Source of the DNA: JAKAGZ01 sp964412105
GTDB lineage: Bacteria; Bacteroidota; Ignavibacteria; Ignavibacteriales; Ignavibacteriaceae
Assembly: GCA_964412105.1 (NCBI GenBank)
Contig: CAYPNM010000018.1
Coordinates: 1-59,312 of the forward strand
Direction: 5' to 3'
Length of the DNA: 59,312 bases
Shown in pieces: positions 8,967 to 17,388 of this stretch. A program made the translations under genes and the position numbers. A model generated the notes under the pieces. The model did no database searches, had not been told where the DNA came from, and worked only from the letters and a program-made list of their open reading frames with translations. Position 1 is the stretch's first letter. Each line of letters opens with the position of its first letter.

Positions 8967-9041
8967 TTCCTGATAATGTCTCTCCTTTTAAATATAAATC
9001 CCATATATTAGTCAGAATAATTTTTTTTGCTTTCATCCTTT

Positions 9042-9752
9042 ATGAAAAAGTTTTTACTGATATTCTTTATCCTATTACCCTGTCTAAGTTTTGCACAAAA
9101 TGAGATATATGACTATGGAAATTATTTTTTAAGAATGGAAGGATCGTCATTAAAGGCTTTCAGAGAGGATAGCTCTCTTTTTTATGAGAAACAGTTTAGT
9201 AATCCCGAATATTTTGCTGCTGATCTTGACAGCGATGGTGTAAATGAATTTATTATTATTGATTATAGACCATTGGATGGTAAAAAAAATTATTCCCTAT
9301 TTGTATATAATACTGCAGATACACTTTACTTAGCCGATTCTGTAAACTCAGGATCGACTGAGCCTTATCAGATATTTTCAAAGGAACTGAATACAATTTT
9401 GTTAGTTACCGGAAACCCTGTATTCGATTTATTGAACACTGTTGATTCACTTTCACATCTTCCTCTAAATTTCTGGAAGTTTGAGGAGGGGAGCTTATAC
9501 CTTGCAAATGCTTCTGTTTATGAACTTTATATCAATGAAAATGCTAATATAATTGATATGATCGAAGAATATTATTTGCAAAACGGGAAATCGTGCGAAT
9601 CAACGGAGAAAATAAAAGGGGCAATTGCTTCAGGTTTTATTAATTATTATGAAGCAGGGGAAAAATCATTTGCCTCTCAATTTCTAAAAAATTATTATTT
9701 GTGCGGTGATATTAGCGACTTTAAAAATTTTCTGTTAAAATCATTAAAATGA
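9042..9752 (+). CDS. Secreted protein with FG-GAP-like calcium-binding motif, function unknown
   Basis: 236 residues from the ATG at 9042. A TTG at 9027 in the same frame is less likely because MKKFLLIFFILLPCLSFAQ is a complete signal peptide on its own. After cleavage at AQ/NE, the segment FAADLDSDGVNEFIIIDY carries a DxDxDG loop as seen in FG-GAP/VCBS beta-propeller blades, but only one clear copy exists. I do not recognise a named family. It lies 25 bases before the DUF5103 gene on the same strand, so the two are probably co-transcribed. Confidence 0.75.
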   Translation: MKKFLLIFFILLPCLSFAQNEIYDYGNYFLRMEGSSLKAFREDSSLFYEKQFSNPEYFAADLDSDGVNEFIIIDYRPLDGKKNYSLFVYNTADTLYLADSVNSGSTEPYQIFSKELNTILLVTGNPVFDLLNTVDSLSHLPLNFWKFEEGSLYLANASVYELYINENANIIDMIEEYYLQNGKSCESTEKIKGAIASGFINYYEAGEKSFASQFLKNYYLCGDISDFKNFLLKSLK

Positions 9753-9777
9753 AAAACTACACGTATTTAATTGTGAA

Positions 9778-11022
9778 ATGCAGGATCAATCCTTGAAAAA
9801 ATATTTTCTTATCCCCATAGTTTTTTTGTCCCTAATAAATATTAATTACACACAATCTGTCGAAGTTGAAAGCTTAAAATGTTACGCCAAAAACAACCAG
9901 ACGGCTTTCCCGATAATTGATAGCGGAAGTGGTGGCTATCTTACGATAGAATTCGACATAAAAGCAACTCATATTCCAGATTTATCGATTGTTTTTCGCT
10001 TTTGTGATATGAGCTGGAAGGCATATGATAATTTGTTCCTTTCAAATTTTGGAAAAAATATTGCCCGAGGGTTGAGCTTTGAAAAGCTTCCGACCAATGT
10101 TCAGAAAGCAGATTATCATTTCAGGGGGACATACCCAGATGCAAAAGATTATGTAGAATTTCCTTTTTCCGGCAACTGGATGTTTTACATCACTGACGCT
10201 CAGGATACATCAATTGTGTACGGTTATGGGAAATTCTATGTCGTCCAGAATATAATTGATATTCAGGACACGTTAACAAATGAAACACTTGAAAGCGGGA
10301 ATTATTTTCCAACCGATCTTGGGAAAGTATTCAATATTACAACCAACTTTATTCTGAGCAACAAGCTGTTTCCAGGACAGGTTAATAATGTAACAATTAT
10401 TGAAAATAGAAAAATTGATTATCCAATTGTAATTAAAAGAAGTTTCAATACGGACACGCGTTTCTATTACTGGGATGCAAACAGAAAATTTACATTTATA
10501 GCAAGGGATATCAGACCAGGTAATGAATACAGGCAGGCTGATCTCAGAGATATTAATTTATTTAATTCTGCCAATGTTAATGCGCAAATAGATGGGCTCG
10601 AATACTCAAGATTTTTTAAAGAGGGACCGAAGGATCTTGACGGCGCATCACTAATAGATAATTTTAAAAATTCTAATTCTACATATTTAAATGTAAATTT
10701 TTCAATCAAACCCCCTGATAATGTTTACGGGGATGTTTTCCTGGTAGGCTCATTCGACAACTGGGATATTTTGCCTAATTACAAGATGGATTATAATGAC
10801 GGAATTTTCTCAAAAACGGTTTCTCTTAAACGTGGTGTATATGATTATCAATATGTCACTGCCAATTACCGGAAGGGAAATATTGATAATCCGGATTGGT
10901 ATATTCTGGAAGGCAATAGCTGGGAAACTGTTAACGAATATAATATTTTTGTCTATTACAACGAGCCAACAAATGGCGGGTATGACAGAATCATTGCTCA
11001 CTCAAGAATATACAGCAGATAA
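9778..11022 (+). CDS. DUF5103 / type IX secretion system plug-like protein
   Basis: A 414-residue exported protein (signal peptide about residues 1-25, ending NINYTQ). It has the two-part layout of DUF5103: an N-terminal beta domain (FRFCDMSWKAYDNLF, DYVEFPFSGNWMFYI), then TDTRFYYWDANRKFTF with the family's 'YW..NRKF' motif, and an E-set/AMPK-like C-terminal domain (VYGDVFLVGSFDNWDILPNYKM, split around FDNW; VYDYQYV). In Bacteroidota the plug protein seals the SprA channel of the type IX secretion system. A T9SS role here is inferred from family membership, as no other T9SS gene is in the window. It ends three bases before the Gfo/Idh gene. Confidence 0.8.
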   Translation: MQDQSLKKYFLIPIVFLSLININYTQSVEVESLKCYAKNNQTAFPIIDSGSGGYLTIEFDIKATHIPDLSIVFRFCDMSWKAYDNLFLSNFGKNIARGLSFEKLPTNVQKADYHFRGTYPDAKDYVEFPFSGNWMFYITDAQDTSIVYGYGKFYVVQNIIDIQDTLTNETLESGNYFPTDLGKVFNITTNFILSNKLFPGQVNNVTIIENRKIDYPIVIKRSFNTDTRFYYWDANRKFTFIARDIRPGNEYRQADLRDINLFNSANVNAQIDGLEYSRFFKEGPKDLDGASLIDNFKNSNSTYLNVNFSIKPPDNVYGDVFLVGSFDNWDILPNYKMDYNDGIFSKTVSLKRGVYDYQYVTANYRKGNIDNPDWYILEGNSWETVNEYNIFVYYNEPTNGGYDRIIAHSRIYSR

Positions 11023-11025
11023 GGT

Positions 11026-12015
11026 ATGAAAAAAGTAAGAATTGGGATTTTAGGCACAGGTCATCTTGGAAAACTGCATACAAAAATGCTGAGCCAAATA
11101 CCTTCGTGTAATTTTGTTGGAATTTATGATTCCAATGGAGAACAGGCAAAGATTGCCGCAAATGAATACAGAGTAAAGGCCTTTCCAAAGATTGATGAGC
11201 TGCTGAATTCAGTCGATGCAGTATCAATTGCAGCAACAACAAGTGCTCATTACGAGCTGGCGAAAAAATGTTTTGAGAAGAATATTCACGTATTTGTTGA
11301 GAAACCAATTACAGCAACGATTGAGCAGGCTGAAGAATTAGTGAAGATTTCTGAAGATAAAAATCTTAAGCTTCAGGTCGGGCATATCGAAAGATTCAAT
11401 CCGGCTCTTCTATCGCTTGAAAAATATATAATGGAGCCGATGTTCATTCAAACAGACAGGCTTGCCCAGTTTAATCCAAGGGGAACCGATGTTGCTGTCG
11501 TGCTCGATCTTATGATTCATGACATTGATATTATCCTAAGTCTGGTAAAAGATGAGGTTAAAAATATTGAAGCTAGCGGGGTTGCGGTAGTTTCTGATAC
11601 AATTGATATTGCCAATGCAAGGATTCAATTTAAAAAGGGAGCAGTAGCAAATGTAACTGCCAGTAGAATATCTCAGAAAAAAATGAGAAAGATGAGAATT
11701 TTCCAGCGCGACAATTACATAGCTCTTGATTTTATAACCGGAGTTTCGGAAGTCTATCGGCTGGTTCCACTTGATGAAAAAGCAAGCTCTGCAGCAATAT
11801 CTTTTGGAGAAATCGGAATAGGAGAGAGGAAAAAGAGGGTAGTTTATGAACAGCCAGAAATTAAGGAAGTTAATGCATTAAGATATGAGCTCGAGCTTTT
11901 TGTTGATACGGTATTAAATGATAGAAAACCGGAAGTTTCGGGATTAGATGGATTAAAAGCTTTGAAGGTTGCCGATATAATTCTTAAAAAAATTGATGAA
12001 TCAAAAGTTGGCTAA
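11026..12015 (+). CDS. Gfo/Idh/MocA-family NAD(P)-dependent oxidoreductase
   Basis: 329 residues. The N-terminal Rossmann fold is marked by RIGILGTGHLGKLHTKML and the catalytic-region Lys by FVEKPITATIEQAEEL. The C-terminal domain contains VGHIERFNPALLSL and LDLMIHDIDIILSLV, where the HDID His is the usual active-site position. The VGHIERFNPA and LMIHDID strings resemble sugar-nucleotide 3-dehydrogenases (WlbA/GnnA type) used in surface polysaccharide or lipid A precursors. That reading is inference, strengthened a little by the LptD-like gene about 2 kb downstream. It overlaps or abuts the following lipoprotein gene. Confidence 0.85.
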   Translation: MKKVRIGILGTGHLGKLHTKMLSQIPSCNFVGIYDSNGEQAKIAANEYRVKAFPKIDELLNSVDAVSIAATTSAHYELAKKCFEKNIHVFVEKPITATIEQAEELVKISEDKNLKLQVGHIERFNPALLSLEKYIMEPMFIQTDRLAQFNPRGTDVAVVLDLMIHDIDIILSLVKDEVKNIEASGVAVVSDTIDIANARIQFKKGAVANVTASRISQKKMRKMRIFQRDNYIALDFITGVSEVYRLVPLDEKASSAAISFGEIGIGERKKRVVYEQPEIKEVNALRYELELFVDTVLNDRKPEVSGLDGLKALKVADIILKKIDESKVG

Positions 12016-12019
12016 AACT

Positions 12020-12640
12020 ATGAATCCTTTAAAAAGCACAATTTCAATCCTTATATTTTTTTTGCTGGTTATAGGCGAAGTTGGATGCAGTGCGTACGAG
12101 ACAATAGTTAATCTTTCAAGATTGAAATTTAGAATTGATTCGATAGATGACCTTGAATTGGCAGGGATACCACTTAAAAACAAGTTAAGCATTAATGATT
12201 TTTCCACCTTGGAAACTATGAAGCTTTCGACAGCATTTGTAAGAAACACTCTTCCGCTTACTTTTACAATTAATGTAGATGCTAAAAATCCAAATGATGG
12301 GACAGGGGGTTATCCACGCACAAATGCTACTATTGTTTCTTTTCCCTGGAGACTTTTTCTTGATGATAAGCAAACTGTGACCGGGAACATAGGCTCTGAG
12401 GTAGCTGTGCCGGGCAGTGGTGAAACCACCAAAATTCCTTTAAAAGTTACTATCGATCTTGTTCAATTTTTTAAGGACAAAGGATATCAAGGAATTCTCA
12501 ATCTAGCATTAAATCTAGTAAAGGAAAGCAGTGCGCCTTCAAAGATTACTTTATATGCACAGCCGACTGTCGGCAGTCAATTGGGGAATATTAAATATCC
12601 AAAAGAAATAAAAATTATAAATCTTGAGTATTCAAAATGA
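12020..12640 (+). CDS. Putative lipoprotein with LEA type 2 / WHy-like domain
   Basis: 206 residues from ATG at 12020. In-frame TTG/ATG codons at 11993 and 11996 would overlap the upstream gene and push the signal peptide inwards. MNPLKSTISILIFFLLVIG then EVGCS looks like a lipoprotein signal with Cys as the first mature residue, although Glu at -3 is atypical. The body (FTINVDAKNPNDGTGGYPR; VAVPGSGETTKIPLKVTIDL; SKITLYAQPTV) resembles the beta-sandwich LEA_2/WHy domain. This is from pattern, not a profile search. Its stop overlaps the start of the ROK gene by four bases (ATGA). Confidence 0.65.
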   Translation: MNPLKSTISILIFFLLVIGEVGCSAYETIVNLSRLKFRIDSIDDLELAGIPLKNKLSINDFSTLETMKLSTAFVRNTLPLTFTINVDAKNPNDGTGGYPRTNATIVSFPWRLFLDDKQTVTGNIGSEVAVPGSGETTKIPLKVTIDLVQFFKDKGYQGILNLALNLVKESSAPSKITLYAQPTVGSQLGNIKYPKEIKIINLEYSK

Positions 12641-13760
12641 CAAAGGTTAAAAATAAATATGCCATTGGTGTAGATATTGGCGGTACAAATATAAAGCTGG
12701 GTATAATTTCCGATGCTGGTAAAATCGTCAAAAAAGGTATGGTTGAGACAAGAGCTGAAGGAGGACCTGAAGTTGTAGTTTCACAAATAAAAAAGGGAAT
12801 TACTGAATTACTCTTAAAAAATGATAAGAAAATTGCAGGGGTAGGAATTGGTTGTGCCGGGACAGTTAATCAAGAGAAAGGTATAGTTGAAAATCCNNNN
12901 NNNNNNNNNNNNNNNNNNNNNNNNNNNNNNNNNNNNNNNNNNNNNNNNNNNNNNNNNNNNNNNNNNNNNNNNNNNNNNNNNNNNNNNNNNNNNNNNTAGG
13001 AATTGGTTGTGCCGGGACAGTTAATCAAGAGAAAGGTATAGTTGAAAATCCTCCAAACCTTCCTAAATGGGACAAAGTTCCGCTTGGACGTTTAATCAAA
13101 CGAGCATTCGGATATGATGTCTTTCTGGATAATGATGCCAATGCTGCAGCAATTGGTGAGATGCACTTCGGGACAGGTAAAAGTCTTAAATCTTTTATCA
13201 TGGTCACGCTAGGTACCGGGATAGGTGGCGGAATTATTGTTAATAAGAAGATTTATCACGGCGATTTTGGGGCAGCAGGGGAAATAGGGCACACCGTTAT
13301 TGATTATAACGGCCCAAAGTGTAATTGTGGATCTTTCGGATGTATAGAGGCTTATGTTGGCAATCACTACCTTGTAAAGAGAATACAAAAAGATATTCAG
13401 AATGTTCAGGATACAAAAATCTGGGATTTGATAAATCATGACATTGAAAAGCTAAGCCCAAGAGTAATAGATGAAGCTGCACAGGCCGGTGATGAATATG
13501 CGAAGTCTATTATCGTTCAACTTGGGGAGTATCTTGGATATGCTTTTGCATCCCTTGCTAATATACTTGATATAAGTGAGTTCATTGTTGGCGGTGGAGT
13601 TGCGGGTTTTGGAAAGCCTCTCTTTGATGCAGCCCAGAAAAAGGCTGCAGAAAGGGCCCTTAAATCAATCGGGAAAAGGATAAAGGTACGACCTGCCAAG
13701 CTAAAAAATGACGCGGGAATACAAGGATCATCCGCTCTGGTGTTTTATAAAACCAATTAG
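12637..13760 (+). CDS. ROK-family sugar kinase (glucokinase-like), interrupted by an artificial gap
   Basis: Phosphorylates glucose or a related sugar, with ATP; substrate not determined. The phosphate-binding AIGVDIGGTNIKLGI is at the N-terminus and VTLGTGIGGGIIV in the middle. The catalytic Asp lies in FLDNDANAAAIGE, and the zinc motif CNCGSFGCIEAY is the ROK signature. The 100-N run at 12897-12996 shifts the frame as written, but bases 12842-12896 are repeated exactly at 12997-13051. Collapsing this overlap gives a continuous 322-residue protein that reads ...GIVENPPNLPKWDKV... with no frameshift. The gene is therefore intact, not a pseudogene. It starts inside the stop of the lipoprotein gene (ATGA). 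Confidence 0.9.
12897..12996. other. Assembly gap placeholder (100 N), contig ends overlap
   Basis: The 55 bases ending at 12896 are identical to the 55 bases starting at 12997, so the true distance is minus 55 and no sequence is missing. Confidence 0.95.
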
Positions 13761-13960
13761 TATTCAAATAAGATTTTATTCCTTATTGTAAATAAATATA
13801 TTCAATCTGAAAGATAGATTTACGCCCGCAATTAGCTAATAATTTGGAATTAGTTTTGATCCGTTAGAATAATTAATTGGCCCATAGAAAATCCTTTTAA
13901 TTGCAGAATGTCTTAAAAAATGCATTACCGAAATCTGACGGATATCATTATCTTTCCATT

Positions 13961-16522
13961 ATGAAATCTTTTCTCTCTGCACTACTTATTGTTTTGATAA
14001 ACAGCTATGCTCCAGCGCAGGAGTTAATAAAGACCGCTGCGTCTAAATTAGACACCACCAAAACAGTTGCTGATTCTCTTTCGGCTGAATCCGACTCGCT
14101 AAAAGAAAATTCCACGGGTATTGACACCGTTATTTATGCCAGCTCGAAGGATTCGCTTATTTTTTTCGTAAATCAAAAAAAAATGGACCTATACGGCTCG
14201 GGAGAAATTAAGTATCAGGCGACTGACCTTAAGAGTGAAAATATTTATGTTAATTTTAATACCAGTACCGTAGATGCAACGGGAAATCCAAAGGATACGT
14301 CCCAGATCAAGAAAGGCTTGCCGATTCTTAAACAAGGCACTGATGTTTATAAGGGCAGTAAAATAACGTACGATTTTAAAACTACTCAAGGGATTATAAA
14401 TTCAGCAAAAACTTCGGAGGAGGGTGCATATTACACCGGTGAAGTAATAAAAAAAGTAGATCCGACCACTTATTTTATTAAGGATGGAATATACACAACC
14501 TGTGATCACGATCCACCTCATTATTATTTCTATTCGCCCAAGATGAAAGTAATAAGGGGGAAAGAAATTGCAGCACGGTGGATCTGGCTTTATTTCGGCG
14601 GAGTTCCATTTCCTATCCCTCTTCCGTTTGCCGTTTTTCCACTTCAATCAGGCAGAAGGTCGGGAATAATTGCTCCGGTGTTTGGCTATAGTGCAAGCTA
14701 TGGCAATTACCTATCTCACTTCGGATACTTCTGGGCAATAAATGATTATATGGACTGGAATATGACTGCAGACTATTATACAAGGGGCAGCTTCGGGCTT
14801 AACAGCAGATTCAGATATGTTAAAAGATATAACTTCAGTGGAAGTATTCAAGGCGGCTATAAGATTTTTAAATTAGGTGCTCCTACAGATCCAAATTATT
14901 CTGAAAGTACGGATTGGCAAATTGCCTGGTCACATCATCAGAATTTTACACCAACTCTGCAATTAAACGCAAATCTCAGCTTCCAGTCCAATAACTACTG
15001 GCAAAAAACAAGCATTTATCTCCCGCAGGCATTGCAAAACACTGTTTATTCAACTGCCACACTTTCTAAATCCTGGGATGAATCAGGAAACAGCATGTCA
15101 GTAAGTTACACCAGATACCAAAATCTGACAAACGGCAATGTTAACCAGACTATTCCGAGCATTAGTTTCAGTAAAGCTCAGGACTATCCTTTCAAAAATG
15201 ATATGAACAGCGGCAGCGCCAAATGGTATGAATTATTCGGATATAATTATTCGGGACAGTTTATGATTCAAAGAAATACAATTGGTGATTCAGTAAGTAC
15301 CAGAGGAGGCGCTTTGCATACAATTAATGCAAGTTTTTCCCCTAAAATTGGTCATTTCAGTATTTCGCCGAATTTTCATTACCAGGAAAAATGGTACAAC
15401 AAAAGAATCGAGATGGACGATTTAGGTCCCGACAGTACTGGCTCTGACTTAATAGTTACTAAGAATATTAATCAAATTAATTTTGTAAGGACTTTTAACC
15501 TTGGTGTCAGTGCTTCTACAAAATTATATGGGATTTTTTCTCCGCATATTTTGGGAGTAGCAGCGATCAGGCACACTATAATTCCCAGTATATCCTATAA
15601 TTTTCAACCTGACTTTTCAAAACCGGGTTGGGGATATTATGGAAATTATGTTGATTCCAAAGGGAATGTGGTAACATACGATAAGTTCTCGAGAGAAGTT
15701 TACGGAGGAGTTTCTTCAGGAGAACAGCAAAACATTTCTTTTTCTTTAGGAAACGTTTTTGAAATGAAAACAGAGGTTGATCCTACTGATACAACATCGA
15801 AAGAAAAGAAGATTCAACTCCTGAATTTAAGCGCTGGAATAAGTTACAATTTTGCCGCTGATAGTCTAAAGTTTTCGAATTTAAATCTGTCATATAGAAC
15901 ACAGGTTGGAGATATGCTAAATATTTCTGGTTCTACCAGCTTCTCTCTATATGACTATGATGAAATTGGCAAGCATCCAATAAATAGTTTTTTAATAGAT
16001 AAAGGTAAGGGATTTGCAAGATTGACAAGCTTTAGTCTTTCTCTTTCTACCCATCTTGCCGGTGAAAAATCAACAAATAAAAATGAAGCTTCGAAAGTTG
16101 ACAGCACAATTCAAAAAGGGGAGTTTGAGCTTGTTCAGGAAAGCAACGCTTATTCAAGGGGGATTTACAATAACGAGGAACCGAATTTCTCAATTCCCTG
16201 GGATCTTTCGTTAAATTATAATTACTCTTTAACAAAATTTGACCCATTGAATCCTTTTAAATCTTCGAATGTAAGCGCAAACCTGAATTTCAATTTAACC
16301 AGAAATTGGAAGATCACAGTCACCGGAAGCTATGATTTTATGATGAGCCAGTTTGTTGCACCTCAAATCCGAATATCACGAGATCTGCATGCCTGGATAA
16401 TGAATTTTACCTGGAATCCTGTAGGACTTTTCAGGGGTTATTTCTTTGAGATAAAAGTAAAGGCACCGCAGTTATCGGATCTCAAGCTCACTAAGAGCGA
16501 TCAGTTCTATAGTGGAAAGTGA
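13961..16522 (+). CDS. lptD: LptD-like LPS-assembly outer-membrane protein
   Basis: 853 residues from the ATG at 13961. The frame is open from TTG at 13901, but MKSFLSALLIVLINSYAPAQ is a full signal peptide. The N-terminal region (FVNQKKMDLYGSGEIKYQA; GSKITYDFKTTQGIIN) is an OstA/LptA-like jelly roll. It is followed by LYFGGVPFPIPLPFAVFPL and RRSGIIAPVFGYSASYGNY, the conserved entry to the LptD beta-barrel. The rest alternates Tyr/Ser/Asn beta strands and ends ELKVKAPQL-like. LptD with LptE places LPS in the outer leaflet. The family call is firm; the exact LPS type handled is unknown. It stands about 200 bases after the ROK gene. Confidence 0.88.
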   Translation: MKSFLSALLIVLINSYAPAQELIKTAASKLDTTKTVADSLSAESDSLKENSTGIDTVIYASSKDSLIFFVNQKKMDLYGSGEIKYQATDLKSENIYVNFNTSTVDATGNPKDTSQIKKGLPILKQGTDVYKGSKITYDFKTTQGIINSAKTSEEGAYYTGEVIKKVDPTTYFIKDGIYTTCDHDPPHYYFYSPKMKVIRGKEIAARWIWLYFGGVPFPIPLPFAVFPLQSGRRSGIIAPVFGYSASYGNYLSHFGYFWAINDYMDWNMTADYYTRGSFGLNSRFRYVKRYNFSGSIQGGYKIFKLGAPTDPNYSESTDWQIAWSHHQNFTPTLQLNANLSFQSNNYWQKTSIYLPQALQNTVYSTATLSKSWDESGNSMSVSYTRYQNLTNGNVNQTIPSISFSKAQDYPFKNDMNSGSAKWYELFGYNYSGQFMIQRNTIGDSVSTRGGALHTINASFSPKIGHFSISPNFHYQEKWYNKRIEMDDLGPDSTGSDLIVTKNINQINFVRTFNLGVSASTKLYGIFSPHILGVAAIRHTIIPSISYNFQPDFSKPGWGYYGNYVDSKGNVVTYDKFSREVYGGVSSGEQQNISFSLGNVFEMKTEVDPTDTTSKEKKIQLLNLSAGISYNFAADSLKFSNLNLSYRTQVGDMLNISGSTSFSLYDYDEIGKHPINSFLIDKGKGFARLTSFSLSLSTHLAGEKSTNKNEASKVDSTIQKGEFELVQESNAYSRGIYNNEEPNFSIPWDLSLNYNYSLTKFDPLNPFKSSNVSANLNFNLTRNWKITVTGSYDFMMSQFVAPQIRISRDLHAWIMNFTWNPVGLFRGYFFEIKVKAPQLSDLKLTKSDQFYSGK

Positions 16523-16560
16523 TTTAGATTCTAAGTTCTAAATGCAAAATATTACAATAG

Positions 16561-17346
16561 ATGAGAACAAAATATCCTGAAAGAATAGTCTGCTTAACTG
16601 AAGAAACCACTGAAGTTATGTATATGCTTGGAGCCAGCAAACAAGTTGTTGGTATATCGGGATTCACTATGCGTCCTCTGCAAGCAAGAAAAGAGAAACC
16701 TAAAATTTCCACATATATTGATGCGAATTATGACGCGATAAAAGAATTAAAGCCTGACTACATATTCGCTTTTTCAGATATTCAGGCAGAAATAGCAAAA
16801 GAACTAACAAAGCAAGGCCATCAGGTAGTGGTTTTTAATCAGAGATCAGTTTCGCAAATTTTACAGAATATTCTTATCATTGGCAGCATTATCGGCAAGC
16901 AGAAGGAATCTGAAAAATTAGTTTCTTCATTTGAAAGAAGAATTGAACGAGTCAAAACAGCATCCGTAAAACTAAAATATCATCCGAAAATTTATTTTGA
17001 GGAATGGCCTGAACCTCTTATTTCCGCAATATGCTGGGTGAGTGAATTGATCGAAATAGCCGGTGGAAAAGATATATTTTCTGAATTTAGAACCAAGCAA
17101 AGCGCAAAAGAAAGAATTGTAAAGCCAGAAGACGTTATAAATAGAAACCCAGATGTTATAATTGGATCCTGGTGCGGGAAAAAATTTAAGAAAAACAAAG
17201 TAAGAGAAAGGGAAGGGTGGAAAGGAATAAATGCTGTAAAGAATAATAAGCTTTTCGAGATTAATTCAACTATAATCCTTCAGCCCGGCCCTGCGTCATT
17301 GACAGATGGACTTGAGGAACTGGCAAAAATAATTAACAGTTTTTGA
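16561..17346 (+). CDS. Cobalamin-binding protein, BtuF-like, without signal peptide
   Basis: 261 residues of a class III periplasmic-binding-protein fold: PERIVCLTEETTEVMYMLGA at the start, DANYDAIKELKPDYIFAF, and FEEWPEPLISAICWVSELIE with the conserved W and EIAGG-type motif. BtuF normally delivers vitamin B12 from the periplasm to BtuCD. Here there is no signal peptide, and an in-frame stop directly upstream rules out a longer start. The product should be cytoplasmic unless exported another way, and no btuC/btuD genes are near. A cytosolic cobalamin/corrinoid-binding role is an inference. It converges on the SNF2-like gene. Confidence 0.8.
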   Translation: MRTKYPERIVCLTEETTEVMYMLGASKQVVGISGFTMRPLQARKEKPKISTYIDANYDAIKELKPDYIFAFSDIQAEIAKELTKQGHQVVVFNQRSVSQILQNILIIGSIIGKQKESEKLVSSFERRIERVKTASVKLKYHPKIYFEEWPEPLISAICWVSELIEIAGGKDIFSEFRTKQSAKERIVKPEDVINRNPDVIIGSWCGKKFKKNKVREREGWKGINAVKNNKLFEINSTIILQPGPASLTDGLEELAKIINSF

Positions 17347-17388
17347 TCCTATCTCATATTTTTCATATGAACCTGAATAAGCATTTTC

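Noticed and set aside
12842..13051. Possible 55-base direct repeat flanking an element
   Set aside because: The 'element' is only N characters, and the same 55-base length recurs at the second gap, so it is an assembler overlap.
13025..13207. Apparent frameshift or split of the ROK gene into two pieces
   Set aside because: Caused by the artificial 100-N gap and duplicated 55 bases; the merged frame is continuous.
17353..17370. Small hairpin TCATAT-ATATGA between the cobalamin-binding and SNF2-like genes as a terminator
   Set aside because: Six A-T base pairs only; too weak to call.
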